64,000 bases of DNA from Microbacterium nymphoidis (lineage in GTDB: Bacteria; Actinomycetota; Actinomycetes; Actinomycetales; Microbacteriaceae). Position numbers and translations under genes: made by a program. Of this stretch, positions 34,745 to 43,465 are shown in pieces (position 1 is the stretch's first letter; each line of letters begins with the position of its first letter). The DNA lies in NCBI RefSeq assembly GCF_021044885.1, contig NZ_JAJNOD010000006.1, positions 124,001 through 188,000 on the forward strand. The letters are read 5' to 3'. The notes beneath the pieces were generated by a model. That model had not been told where the DNA came from and made no database searches. It was given only the letters and a program-made list of their open reading frames with translations.

Positions 34745-35581
34745 ATGGACGATCGGTACGGCGCGGACGTACTCGCGCCAGGATGGCGCGATGCGGGACG
34801 CAAGCACGTGAAGAAGGTCCCCGCGGAACGGGACCTGGTGGTCGAGGTCGCCGCTGACGGGTACTGCGGCGCGGTGACGAAGTCGACCCACGCCGAGGTC
34901 GAGCTGGAGGACTGGAAGGGACGCAAGCGGCTGTTCCCGCTGGGTCACGGGTTCCTCATCGAGGGGGAGCTCGTCGAACTGGTTCCCGCCGCCCCGAAGG
35001 AGCCGACCACCGGCAAGACCCGCACGGCGTCGGGCTCCTTCGCCGTAGCCGATGCACGTGCCCGCACTGCCCGCCCGAGCCGGATCCTGGTCGAAGGACG
35101 CCACGATGCCGAGCTCGTCGAGAAGGTCTGGGGCGCCGATCTGCGCGTCGAGGGGGTGGTGGTGGAGTACCTCCAGGGCGTCGACAACCTCGCCGATCTG
35201 CTCGAGACCGAACCCCCGACGGCGCAGCGGCGTTACGGGGTCCTGGTGGACCATCTGGTGCCGGGCTCCAAGGAGACCCGCATCGTGGAGAAGCTCCTCA
35301 AGGGCCCTCACGGCAAGCACATGAAGATCGTGGGACACCCGTACATCGACGTCTGGCAGGCCGTCACACCGCAGGCGATGGGGATCACAGCCTGGCCCGT
35401 GATCCCGCGAGGCGTGGAATGGAAGGCCGGCATCTGCGAGGCGTTCCGCTGGCCCCACGAGGACCAGGCCGACATCGCCCGCGCGTGGCAGCGGATCCTG
35501 TCGCGCGTGACGACGTTCCGTGACCTGGAGCCGGCGCTCATCGGCCGCGTCGAGGAACTCATCGACTTCGTGACCGAATGA
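34745..35581 (+). CDS. DUF3097 family protein
   Basis: 278 residues, a family restricted to actinobacteria with no assigned function. An N-terminal beta-rich part (about 1-85, GYCGAVTKSTHAEVELEDW) is followed by a segment resembling a Toprim fold: RILVEGRHDAELVEKVWG (Glu117) and YGVLVDHLVPGSKETR (Asp169), then HPYIDVWQAV. AGGAGG is 6 nt upstream. The Toprim reading is my inference; if right it points to nucleic-acid metabolism, and the next gene is the tRNA methyltransferase trmB. Confidence 0.82.
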   Translation: MDDRYGADVLAPGWRDAGRKHVKKVPAERDLVVEVAADGYCGAVTKSTHAEVELEDWKGRKRLFPLGHGFLIEGELVELVPAAPKEPTTGKTRTASGSFAVADARARTARPSRILVEGRHDAELVEKVWGADLRVEGVVVEYLQGVDNLADLLETEPPTAQRRYGVLVDHLVPGSKETRIVEKLLKGPHGKHMKIVGHPYIDVWQAVTPQAMGITAWPVIPRGVEWKAGICEAFRWPHEDQADIARAWQRILSRVTTFRDLEPALIGRVEELIDFVTE

Positions 35582-35643
35582 CGCGCGGCCTCGCCCACGT
35601 GCAGGTGCGCGAGGCCGCGGAATGACCGTGCGGCGGGGTGTCC

Positions 35644-35649
35644 TACCCT
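35644..35649 (+). promoter_or_regulatory. Putative -10 of trmB (leaderless)
   Basis: TACCCT, 6 nt, then the GTG start of trmB, with no ribosome site. Confidence 0.45.
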
Positions 35650-35655
35650 TGATGG

Positions 35656-36402
35656 GTGAGTGATTCCGGCGCGCCCGAGAGCGTAGAAGCCCCGTTCCGC
35701 AAGAAGACCGTGTCCTTCGTGCGCCGCTCCGGCCGCATGTCGGACGCGCAGGAACGAGCGTACGCCGACCTGGCGGACACGTTCCTGCTGGACATTCCGC
35801 GAGACGTCGCCTCGATGTCCGTGCACCCAGAGGCCGAGTTCATTCCGTCGGCGGCATATGGTCGGCAAGCGCCCCTCGTGGTCGAGATCGGATCGGGTCA
35901 GGGACACGCCATCGTGCACGCGGCCCAGCAGAATCCGGACACCGACTTCCTGGCCGTCGAGGTGTTCCGGGCGGGCCTGGCCCGCACCATGCTGGATGCC
36001 GACAAGGCGGGGGTGACCAACCTCCGCCTCGCAGAGGCGAACGCACCCGAAGTGCTCTCCAAGCTGCTGCCGCCAGCGAGCGTCGCGGAGGTGTGGGTGT
36101 TCTTCCCCGACCCCTGGCACAAGGTGCGCCATAACAAGCGCCGCCTCATCCAGCCGGAGTTCACGCCGGTGATCGCCGACGCCCTTCGCGACGGCGGGTT
36201 GCTCCGCATGGCGACCGACTGGGAGGAGTACGCGCTCCAGATGCGCGACGTTCTGGACGCGTCCGAGCAGTTCGAGCGCGCGTTCGAGGGGGAGTGGGCG
36301 GAGCGGTTCGACGGTCGCGTGCTCACGGCGTTCGAGCGCAAGGGGCAGCGTGCCGGTCGCGACATCCGCGACCTCACCTACCGTCGCCGATCCCGCGCCT
36401 GA
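35656..36402 (+). CDS. trmB: tRNA (guanine-N7-)-methyltransferase
   Basis: Methylates G46 of tRNAs using SAM. 248 residues from a GTG. The SAM motif VVEIGSGQGHAIVHAA and the family motif VWVFFPDPWHKVRHNKRR are clear. The basic N-terminal extension (about 40 residues) is normal in actinobacteria. It is followed by a tRNA gene. Confidence 0.95.
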   Translation: MSDSGAPESVEAPFRKKTVSFVRRSGRMSDAQERAYADLADTFLLDIPRDVASMSVHPEAEFIPSAAYGRQAPLVVEIGSGQGHAIVHAAQQNPDTDFLAVEVFRAGLARTMLDADKAGVTNLRLAEANAPEVLSKLLPPASVAEVWVFFPDPWHKVRHNKRRLIQPEFTPVIADALRDGGLLRMATDWEEYALQMRDVLDASEQFERAFEGEWAERFDGRVLTAFERKGQRAGRDIRDLTYRRRSRA

Positions 36403-36470
36403 GCCGCGCCGCGCCCGGGCGTCACGCGCGTCGGGACCCATCGCGTCGCGATGATAGGCTCATGCGGTAC

Positions 36471-36543
36471 GCCTCTGTAGCTCAGTGGATAGAGCGCCGG
36501 TTTCCGGTACCGTAGGTCGCAGGTTCGACTCCTGTCAGGGGCA
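36471..36543 (+). tRNA. tRNA-Arg (anticodon CCG)
   Basis: A 73-nt cloverleaf: acceptor GCCTCTG pairs with CAGGGGC, D-arm GCTC/GAGC, anticodon loop TTCCGGT with anticodon CCG reading CGG codons, and T-arm GCAGG-TTCGACT-CCTGT. The outermost anticodon-stem pair is a mismatch. The discriminator is A. The CCA end is not encoded. Confidence 0.93.
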
Positions 36544-36550
36544 CAACAAC

Positions 36551-36580
36551 ACCCCGGGACTCAGATGAGAGTTCCGGGGT
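36551..36580 (+). terminator. Terminator after tRNA-Arg
   Basis: Arms 36551-36562 and 36569-36580 pair over 12 positions with one G-U, loop AGATGA, followed by TTCGTCGTTTC. It begins 8 nt after the tRNA. Confidence 0.75.
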
Positions 36581-36606
36581 TCGTCGTTTCACGGCGAAGG
36601 GGATAC

Positions 36607-36966
36607 ATGGATTCTCGGGCGTCGGCGCGCACACGTGGCGCGCTGGTCGTGCAGGCACTGCCGGGTATCGTTCTTCACCTCATCCTGTCGGTGGTGGGAG
36701 GCCTCGTCGTGTTCCTCCTGCGGCTCGCGGCCGCCGGATGCGGGGAGAGTGGCCGGCAGTGCAACTTCGCCGCCATCGGGATCGGCCAGAATTCCCTGGT
36801 CTTCGTCGTCCCGGCCATCTGGGCTCTCACAGCTGCGGCAGCACTCGTGTCCGCGGCATCGAGCGGCAAGCCGGCGAACCGGGTGATCGCCCGGGGCGTT
36901 GTGGCAACCGGGGTTTACCTGCTGGTTGCTGCCTGTCTGACGCTTCTCGGCGCATACGTGTTCTGA
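36607..36966 (+). CDS. Small integral membrane protein, unknown
   Basis: 119 residues from the ATG at 36607, which has GAAGGGG upstream. Three hydrophobic segments lie at about 20-42, 60-82 and 93-118. Two Cys lie close together in the first extracytoplasmic loop (GCGESGRQC), possibly a disulfide. An in-frame ATG at 36565 lies inside the tRNA terminator and is rejected. I do not recognise a family. Confidence 0.6.
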   Translation: MDSRASARTRGALVVQALPGIVLHLILSVVGGLVVFLLRLAAAGCGESGRQCNFAAIGIGQNSLVFVVPAIWALTAAAALVSAASSGKPANRVIARGVVATGVYLLVAACLTLLGAYVF

Positions 36967-37076
36967 GGTACGGCGCGGTCTCAGAGCGGGATCCTCACAA
37001 TATCCCTCGCGCGGGGGAGCTGCCCGATGCGGCGACCTCGTAGGGTCGAGGCGCGGTCGACGAGAGGAGAAAGAAC

Positions 37077-37298
37077 ATGAGCGCAGCGGGTAGGGGACGT
37101 CCGGAGACTTCGGTCTGGTACTTCGTGGGAGCCGTGTTCATCTTCGCGGTGCCCAACCTGGTCTTCCGCGATATCGAACTGTGGGCGCGCATCGGCGTGA
37201 TCGCGCTGGGCTTTGCTGTGATGGCCGCGGGCTTCGTGCAATTGCGCCGAGAGATCACCGCGAAGGGCGATCGAGATTCCGACGCCGGAGACGACTGA
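37077..37298 (+). CDS. Small two-helix membrane protein, unknown
   Basis: 73 residues with a good ribosome site (GAGGAGA, 7 nt before ATG). Two membrane helices span about 13-29 and 37-56, followed by a charged tail ending DSDAGDD. No family is recognised. Confidence 0.6.
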   Translation: MSAAGRGRPETSVWYFVGAVFIFAVPNLVFRDIELWARIGVIALGFAVMAAGFVQLRREITAKGDRDSDAGDD

Positions 37299-37336
37299 TC
37301 GAGCCTGCGGGCCGGACACGGGGGAGAATGGTCCCG

Positions 37337-37897
37337 ATGGAACCGAACGCCACCCTCCTCGCTCTGGTGCGACACGGGCAGACCGACTGGAATAGACAGG
37401 ATCTGCTGCAGGGCTCCAGCGATATTCAGCTGAACGCCACCGGGCGCGCACAGGCCACGCAGGCGGGCCTTCTCCTGTCCGATGCGTCGTGGGACCGGAT
37501 CGTGACCTCCCCTCTGCAGCGGGCGGTCGAGACCGCGCGGATCATCGCCGAGATCTGCGGGGTGGATTCCCTCGACGTCGATCCGGCGCTCGTGGAGCGT
37601 GACTATGGCGCCGCGGAGGGCATGACGCGCGAACAGGCGACGCTCCAGTTCGGCACCGACTGGCCCGGCGAGGAGTCGTACGAGGATCTCACCGTTCGCG
37701 CCGTGGCGGCCGTGGACGCGATCGCTTCCCGGTACCCGGGGCAGCGCCTGATCCTGGCGACCCACGGCACCTTCATCCGCGCATTCGCCGATGCCGTGGT
37801 CGGCGCGCCGACGGTCAAACCGGACAACGCGCACTCGGTGCGGTTCTCGGGCGCGCCCGGAGCATGGACCGTGACAGCGGGACTGCACCTGGTCTGA
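37337..37897 (+). CDS. Histidine phosphatase family protein (phosphoglycerate mutase-like)
   Basis: 186 residues. The RHG motif LVRHGQTDWNRQDLLQGSSD (His13 nucleophile), the second Arg in SPLQRAVETA, the Glu in VERDYGAAEG and the second His in LATHGTFIRAF are all present. The ATG at 37337 is preferred to 37328 because GAGAAT lies 7 nt upstream. Cofactor-dependent mutase or broad phosphatase; the substrate is unknown. Its stop lies 4 bp from that of the convergent regulator gene. Confidence 0.87.
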   Translation: MEPNATLLALVRHGQTDWNRQDLLQGSSDIQLNATGRAQATQAGLLLSDASWDRIVTSPLQRAVETARIIAEICGVDSLDVDPALVERDYGAAEGMTREQATLQFGTDWPGEESYEDLTVRAVAAVDAIASRYPGQRLILATHGTFIRAFADAVVGAPTVKPDNAHSVRFSGAPGAWTVTAGLHLV

Positions 37898-37901
37898 GGC
37901 T

Positions 37902-38699
37902 CTAGTCGGCGTCGGGCAGGTAGGCCACGATCGTGAGATCCGGGGCGTCCTGCGGGGTGATCTTCACCTGCTCGAACACCCGCTCACCATCGACCGGATG
38001 CACGAAAGCGCGGCGTCGGGAGGCGAAACGGTCGATCTCGTGCTCGTCCCAGGCCGCCGCGAAGTCCGGGCTCGCTTCTCGCAGGAAGCCCACGAGGCGC
38101 ACGTGATCCGGACCCCCGATCCGGCCGCCGGCCTCGGCGCGGTACTCCGCAAGGAACTGTCGCGATGTGACGTCCCAGTCGGGAAGCATCGCGCGCACAT
38201 ACGGATCGGTGAACACGAACACCAGCAGGTTGCGCTCCTCCGCGGGCGTCGTCGCCACCCCGGGGAACAGATGCGCGTACGCGGGATTCCACGCCGCGAT
38301 GTCCCAGTGGGGCGTGACGGCGAAGGCGGGGGCCGGGTCGAGAGCGTCGAGCAGGTGCTGCACGTGCGCCGGCACCGGCGCCGGAGCGAGCGGCTCGGGT
38401 CGCGGGGAGGGCGTGAAGCCCGCGAGCCCGAGCAGGTAGTCGTGCTCGGCATGGGTGAGACGCAAGTTCACCGCGATCGCGTCGATCACCTGTCGGGAGG
38501 GGTTGATGTCCCGGCCCTGTTCGAGCCACGTGTACCACGTCACCGAGACACCCGACAGGAACGCGATCTCCTCCCGGCGAAGCCCGGTCGTCCGTGCCCG
38601 TCCGACGGGGGGAAGGTCGTACTCCGCGCGGTTCACTCCGGTGCGCCGGCGACGCAGGAACTCGCCGAGTTCACGCCGTGAATCATCCATCGCGGTCAT
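37902..38699 (-). CDS. Helix-turn-helix transcriptional regulator, MmyB-like
   Basis: 265 residues. The N-terminal XRE-type HTH carries the family hallmark [20 protein letters not shown] (about 39-58) followed by [12 protein letters not shown]-terminal MmyB-type ligand-binding (PAS-like) domain spans about 105-260, with [14 protein letters not shown] and [10 protein letters not shown]; in related proteins it binds a fatty-acid-like ligand. Met4 (38690) is an alternative start. It is divergent from ilvD. A TACTAGTA palindrome lies in the shared promoter region. The target is unknown; such genes commonly control an adjacent SDR, but none is here. Confidence 0.87.
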   Translation of the reverse strand: MTAMDDSRRELGEFLRRRRTGVNRAEYDLPPVGRARTTGLRREEIAFLSGVSVTWYTWLEQGRDINPSRQVIDAIAVNLRLTHAEHDYLLGLAGFTPSPRPEPLAPAPVPAHVQHLLDALDPAPAFAVTPHWDIAAWNPAYAHLFPGVATTPAEERNLLVFVFTDPYVRAMLPDWDVTSRQFLAEYRAEAGGRIGGPDHVRLVGFLREASPDFAAAWDEHEIDRFASRRRAFVHPVDGERVFEQVKITPQDAPDLTIVAYLPDAD

Positions 38700-38742
38700 G
38701 AGCGCACCCTCTCTGATGGGAATCCGAACCTAGCAGTCTCAC

Positions 38743-38750
38743 TACTAGTA
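38743..38750. promoter_or_regulatory. Palindrome in the MmyB-like gene promoter region
   Basis: TACTAGTA lies about 15 nt upstream of a minus-strand TAGGTT element of the regulator gene, overlapping where its -35 would be. Autorepression is possible. Confidence 0.3.
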
Positions 38751-38807
38751 TCAGCGCCGTTCGGCTCCGGTGCCGACAATGCCCGAGGGCGCATCCATAC
38801 TGGATCC

Positions 38808-40688
38808 ATGCCGATGCTTCGCTCTCGTACCGTGACTCATGGCCGCAATATGGCCGGTGCCCGCGCACTGATGCGCGCTTCCGGTGTTGCCGATTCGGAC
38901 ATCGGCAAGCCGATCATCGCCGTCGCGAACTCCTTCACGGAGTTCGTCCCCGGCCACACCCACCTCCAGCCCGTCGGACGTATCGTCTCGCAGGCGATCC
39001 ACGACGCCGGCGCCGTCGCACGTGAGTTCAACACGATCGCCGTGGATGACGGCATCGCGATGGGGCACGGCGGAATGCTCTACTCGCTCCCGTCTCGCGA
39101 CCTGATCGCCGACTCGGTGGAGTACATGGTGAACGCGCACTGCGCGGACGCCCTGGTCTGCATCTCCAATTGCGACAAGATCACCCCCGGCATGCTGATG
39201 GCCGCGCTCCGCCTCAACATCCCCACCGTGTTCGTCTCCGGTGGACCGATGGAGGCAGGCCGGGTCACCCTCACCGACGGCTCGGTGCGCTCACTCGATC
39301 TCGTCAATGCGATCTCCGATGCCGTGGACGAGTCGATCTCCGATGCCGACATCAACCTCATCGAGGAGAACGCCTGCCCCACGTGCGGCTCGTGCTCCGG
39401 CATGTTCACGGCCAACTCGATGAACTGCCTCACCGAGGCCATCGGTCTGTCGCTGCCCGGCAACGGTTCGGTGCTCGCCACGCACACCGCTCGCCGTGCG
39501 CTGTACGAGAAGGCCGGCGCCACGATCGTCGACCTCGCCCAGCGCTACTACGAGAAGGACGACGAGTCGGTGCTCCCGCGCTCGATCGCGACCCACGAGG
39601 CGTTCGACAACGCGATGGCGCTCGATGTCGCCATGGGCGGCTCCACCAACACGATCCTGCACCTGCTGGCCGCGGCCCGCGAAGCGGGTGTCGACTACGA
39701 CCTGCACGACATCGACGCTCGTTCGCGTCAGGTGCCGTGCCTGGCGAAGGTGGCGCCCAACCCCGCCTACGGGAAGATGTACTACATGGAGGATGTCCAC
39801 CGCGCCGGTGGCATCCCCGCTCTGCTGGGCGAGCTGAACCGCGGTGGGCTGCTGCACACCGACGTCAAGACCGTGCACTCCGACTCGCTGCAGCAGTGGA
39901 TGGACGACTGGGACATCCGCGGCGGGAAGGCCAACGATGAGGCCACGGCCCTGTGGCACGCCGCGCCGGGCGGACAGCGCTCCTCAACCGCCTTCTCCCA
40001 GTCCAACGAGTGGACCTCTCTCGACACGGACGCTGCCGAGGGCTGCATCCGCTCGGTCGAGCACGCCTATTCGAAGGACGGCGGACTCGCCGTCCTGCAC
40101 GGCAACATCGCCCGTCACGGCTCGGTCGTGAAGACGGCCGGCGTCGACGAGTCGATCTGGGTGTTCGAGGGTCCCGCCGTGGTCTGCGAATCGCAGGAGG
40201 AGGCGGTTCAGAAGATCCTGGACAAGACCGTGAAGGAGGGCGACGTCGTCGTCATCCGCTATGAGGGCCCCAAGGGCGGGCCGGGCATGCAGGAGATGCT
40301 GTACCCGACCTCGTTCCTCAAGGGCCGCGGCCTCGGCAAGAAGTGCGCCCTCATCACCGACGGCCGGTTCTCGGGGGGAACCTCGGGCCTGTCGATCGGG
40401 CACATCTCGCCCGAGGCCGCGTCCGGCGGCGAGATCGCGCTGATCGAGGACGGCGACCTCATCCACATCGACATCCCCAACCGCGCGATCCGCGTGCTCG
40501 TGGACGATGCCGAGCTGGACGCCCGCCGCGAGAAGCTCGAGGAGAACGGCGGTTACCACCCGAAGAGCCGCGAACGTCACGTCTCGGCGGCGCTGCGTGC
40601 CTACGCCGCGATGGCTACCTCCGCCGACAAGGGCGCTGTGCGCGACGTGGACGCGCTCTACCGCATGACCAGCCCACAGCCGGCCTGA
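38808..40688 (+). CDS. ilvD: Dihydroxy-acid dehydratase
   Basis: Fe-S enzyme of branched-chain amino-acid and pantothenate synthesis. A 626-residue protein of the long IlvD type. The cluster cysteines lie in [12 protein letters not shown] and [40 protein letters not shown] near residues 523-542 completes the IlvD/Edd signature. CATACT lies 6 nt before the ATG with no ribosome site. Other branched-chain genes are not in the window. Confidence 0.97.
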   Translation: MPMLRSRTVTHGRNMAGARALMRASGVADSDIGKPIIAVANSFTEFVPGHTHLQPVGRIVSQAIHDAGAVAREFNTIAVDDGIAMGHGGMLYSLPSRDLIADSVEYMVNAHCADALVCISNCDKITPGMLMAALRLNIPTVFVSGGPMEAGRVTLTDGSVRSLDLVNAISDAVDESISDADINLIEENACPTCGSCSGMFTANSMNCLTEAIGLSLPGNGSVLATHTARRALYEKAGATIVDLAQRYYEKDDESVLPRSIATHEAFDNAMALDVAMGGSTNTILHLLAAAREAGVDYDLHDIDARSRQVPCLAKVAPNPAYGKMYYMEDVHRAGGIPALLGELNRGGLLHTDVKTVHSDSLQQWMDDWDIRGGKANDEATALWHAAPGGQRSSTAFSQSNEWTSLDTDAAEGCIRSVEHAYSKDGGLAVLHGNIARHGSVVKTAGVDESIWVFEGPAVVCESQEEAVQKILDKTVKEGDVVVIRYEGPKGGPGMQEMLYPTSFLKGRGLGKKCALITDGRFSGGTSGLSIGHISPEAASGGEIALIEDGDLIHIDIPNRAIRVLVDDAELDARREKLEENGGYHPKSRERHVSAALRAYAAMATSADKGAVRDVDALYRMTSPQPA

Positions 40689-40704
40689 GCACACGGTTAG
40701 AGGA

Positions 40705-40739
40705 GACGAAGGCACCCGCGATCCGCGGGTGCCTTCGTC
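40705..40739 (+). terminator. Terminator after ilvD
   Basis: Perfect 16-bp arms (40705-40720, 40724-40739), ATC loop, 16 nt after the ilvD stop. The arms begin GACGAAGG and end CCTTCGTC, the same outer sequence as the terminator at 5569-5618. Confidence 0.82.
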
Positions 40740-40887
40740 GTCGCCGGCGCCGTGCCCGACTTCGTGCGCTGCTCCGCCGTCATTCCTCGACCTGCCAGGA
40801 TCCGCGAGGCACCGTGCAGGAGCCCCCGCGAAGGACGCGCCGATGCCTGACCGCCGCTCGGATGGCCGAGTGACGCAAGATGGTGCC

Positions 40888-41832
40888 ATGGCACGACTTC
40901 GTCCCCAGCGGATCATCGACATCCCGGCGCGCAACGCCCTGTTCCTCGTGCTCACGATCGACGGGGGCCGTGAAGCGGATGTGGTCGATGTGCTCAGCGA
41001 CATCGGCGGGGTGATCCGCGGGGTCGCCTTCCGCGAACCGGAAGAGGGGCTGACGTGCGTGGTCGGGATCGGAGCAGACGCGTGGGATCGCCTGTACTCG
41101 GCGCCCCGGCCGCCGGGTCTGCACCCGTTCGTCGCACTCGACGGCACCGCGCACCACGCGCCGTCGACACCGGGTGATCTGCTGTTCCACATCCGCGCTC
41201 GGCGGGCAGACCTCTGCTTCGAGCTGGGCCGGCGGATTCTGGAGCGCCTGGCGGGGATGGTGAGCGTCGCTGACGAGGTGCACGGCTTCCGGTACTTCGA
41301 CGAGCGCGACTTCCTCGGCTTCGTCGACGGCACCGAGAACCCGCCGAACGGGATCGAGGCGGAGGATGCAGCCCTCGTCGCGGAGGGTCCGTGGGCGGGG
41401 ACATCGACGGTGATCGTGCAGCGCTACACGCACCAGCTGGCCGACTGGGCGAAGCTGACCACCGAGCACCAGGAGGCCGTCATCGGTCGCACGAAGCTCT
41501 CCGACGTCGAATTCGCCGACGAGGACAAGGCTCCCGACTCGCATCTCGTGATGAACACGATCGAGGACGAATCCGGAGTGCAGCGCAAGATCGTCCGCGA
41601 CAACATGCCGTTCGGCACTCTCTCCACCGGCGAGTTCGGAACGTACTTCATCGGTTACAGCGCGGACGTTGCGGTCACGGAGCAGATGCTGCGCAACATG
41701 TTCACGGGCAAGGGTGCTGCGACCCACGACGCGATCCTCGACTTCTCCACGGCGCATACGGGATGCAACTTCTTCGTGCCGACGGAGAACTTCCTGGAGG
41801 ACCCGGAGCCGTTCCTCGCCGCGCCCGCCTGA
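40888..41832 (+). CDS. Dye-decolorizing (Dyp-type) heme peroxidase, YfeX-like
   Basis: 314 residues from the ATG at 40888, chosen because homologues begin just before PQRIIDIPARNALFLVLTI and because CAAGAT ends 6 nt before it; ATG 40843 and GTG 40870 are alternatives. The GFVDGTENP motif (Asp147) is the distal catalytic site; the likely proximal heme His is in PDSHLVMN (His219) and the distal Arg in IVRDNMPFG. No Tat signal is present, so the protein is cytosolic. No encapsulin gene is nearby. Confidence 0.92.
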   Translation: MARLRPQRIIDIPARNALFLVLTIDGGREADVVDVLSDIGGVIRGVAFREPEEGLTCVVGIGADAWDRLYSAPRPPGLHPFVALDGTAHHAPSTPGDLLFHIRARRADLCFELGRRILERLAGMVSVADEVHGFRYFDERDFLGFVDGTENPPNGIEAEDAALVAEGPWAGTSTVIVQRYTHQLADWAKLTTEHQEAVIGRTKLSDVEFADEDKAPDSHLVMNTIEDESGVQRKIVRDNMPFGTLSTGEFGTYFIGYSADVAVTEQMLRNMFTGKGAATHDAILDFSTAHTGCNFFVPTENFLEDPEPFLAAPA

Positions 41833-42007
41833 CCGCGAGGCGCGGTTCGGGCCGCACAGGTGCGAGCGGTTCGGCCGGGCCGGGCAATGGAGGACGACTC
41901 GGTGCAAAAGAGCGCCCTGGCTGCCCGTTCGCGGATTCCCGGAGCCGGCGCGCATGTGCGCTCCTGTGCGGTCATCGCGTTGCTGAGCCGCCGTGCTCAC
42001 GGGTTGC

Positions 42008-42013
42008 TACCGT
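42008..42013 (+). promoter_or_regulatory. Putative -10 of the DUF2252 gene (leaderless)
   Basis: TACCGT, 6 nt, then ATG at 42020, supporting the downstream of two possible starts. Confidence 0.45.
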
Positions 42014-42019
42014 ATGCCC

Positions 42020-43408
42020 ATGACAGCAGGGGATACCGCGGTGCACGTTCCGGACTCCCGGGCGCGGCAGCGAGAGCACGGACGAGACCTTCGCCGGGAG
42101 ACACCGCGGTCTGCGCTCGCGGACACCGGGAGCGATGCCGATCGCGACCCGATCGGGATCCTGCGCGCTCAGAACGTCGACCGGCTGGCGGAGCTCGTCC
42201 CGCTGCGTCGCGAGCGGATGAGTGAATCGCCCTTCGCGTTCTACCGCGGTGCCGCAGCCGTCATGGCGGCCGACCTGGCCCGCACCCCGCGCACCGGAGT
42301 GGAGGTTCAGCTGTGCGGCGATGCGCACCTGTCGAACTTCGGGCTGTTCGCCGCTCGCGACCGCGACCTCATCTTCGACCTCAACGACTTCGACGAGACG
42401 GCTCCCGGTCCGTGGGAGTTCGATCTGAAGCGTCTGGTCACCAGCGTCGCGATCCTCGCCCGTCAACTCGGCCTCGGTGATGTCGACGAGGCTGATGCGG
42501 CCGCACGCACGTCTCTCGCGTACCGGATCGCGCTGTCGCGCTTCGCGGACATGGAGGCCGCCGAGCGCTTCTTCACGAGGATCTCGGCGAAGCGGATCCT
42601 GAAGGTCCTGGGCCGCGCCGGACTCGACGACGATGCCACCAGCGCCGCGACCAAGACCGTGCGCAAGGCGGAACGGAACACCTCGGAGCGCGCCCTCGGC
42701 AAGCTCACCGCCATCCGGGCGGACGGCGTGCGCCGCATCGTCGACCAGCCGCCGCTGACCACGCGCGTCGCGGGATGGGAGGGTGCCACCGCGGACGACC
42801 TCTTCCGCGGTTACGCCGACACCCTCGACGCCGATGCCGCGGCGCTGCTGTCGCAGTTCCGGGTGACCGATGCGGTGGTCAAGGTGGTCGGGGTCGGCAG
42901 CGTGGGCACCCGGTGTCTGCTCGTACTCACGACCAACGCCGACGATGAGGCGCTGTTCCTGCAGATCAAGGAGGCATCAGCGTCGGTGCTGGAGACGCAC
43001 GCTGGCGCCGTCGCCGAAGCCGAACCCGGGATCCGCGTGGTGCGTGGCCAGCGCATCATGCAGGCATCCGGCGACCCGTTCCTCGGCTCCCTGCGTGCCG
43101 ATAACGGCCGATCGTTCTACGTCCGGCAGTTCCGTGATAAGAAGGGCGGCGTGGACCCGATGCGGCTGCAGGGTGCCGATCAGATCGCCGCCTATGCCGG
43201 GCTCTGCGCCGTCGCCCTCGCCCGGGCGCACGCGCAATCCGGATTCGCGGCCACGATCTCGGGCTATCTCGGCGGCAGGCGCGGACTCGGCGCGGCCGAT
43301 CACGCTCTGGCCCGGTTCGCGCTCGCATATGCAGACCGCAACGAGGCGGATCACGCCGCGCTCATCGCCGCGAGCGAGACCGACTGGTACCTGCCGGCCG
43401 GGGCTTAG
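42020..43408 (+). CDS. DUF2252 family protein
   Basis: 462 residues of unknown function. The family core has a protein-kinase-like flavour: CGDAHLSNFGLF (a catalytic-loop-like HxxN) followed by LIFDLNDFDETAPGPWEFDL (DLNDFD resembling a DFD motif). Phosphotransferase activity is inferred only. The ATG at 42020 is chosen for its -10 spacing; an in-frame ATG/alternative at 41993 is also open. Confidence 0.85.
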   Translation: MTAGDTAVHVPDSRARQREHGRDLRRETPRSALADTGSDADRDPIGILRAQNVDRLAELVPLRRERMSESPFAFYRGAAAVMAADLARTPRTGVEVQLCGDAHLSNFGLFAARDRDLIFDLNDFDETAPGPWEFDLKRLVTSVAILARQLGLGDVDEADAAARTSLAYRIALSRFADMEAAERFFTRISAKRILKVLGRAGLDDDATSAATKTVRKAERNTSERALGKLTAIRADGVRRIVDQPPLTTRVAGWEGATADDLFRGYADTLDADAAALLSQFRVTDAVVKVVGVGSVGTRCLLVLTTNADDEALFLQIKEASASVLETHAGAVAEAEPGIRVVRGQRIMQASGDPFLGSLRADNGRSFYVRQFRDKKGGVDPMRLQGADQIAAYAGLCAVALARAHAQSGFAATISGYLGGRRGLGAADHALARFALAYADRNEADHAALIAASETDWYLPAGA

Positions 43409-43465
43409 CGGCTCGCCTCGCCCGCACGGAGGGGCGGGGAACGGGCCGCATAGAATAGGGGGATC

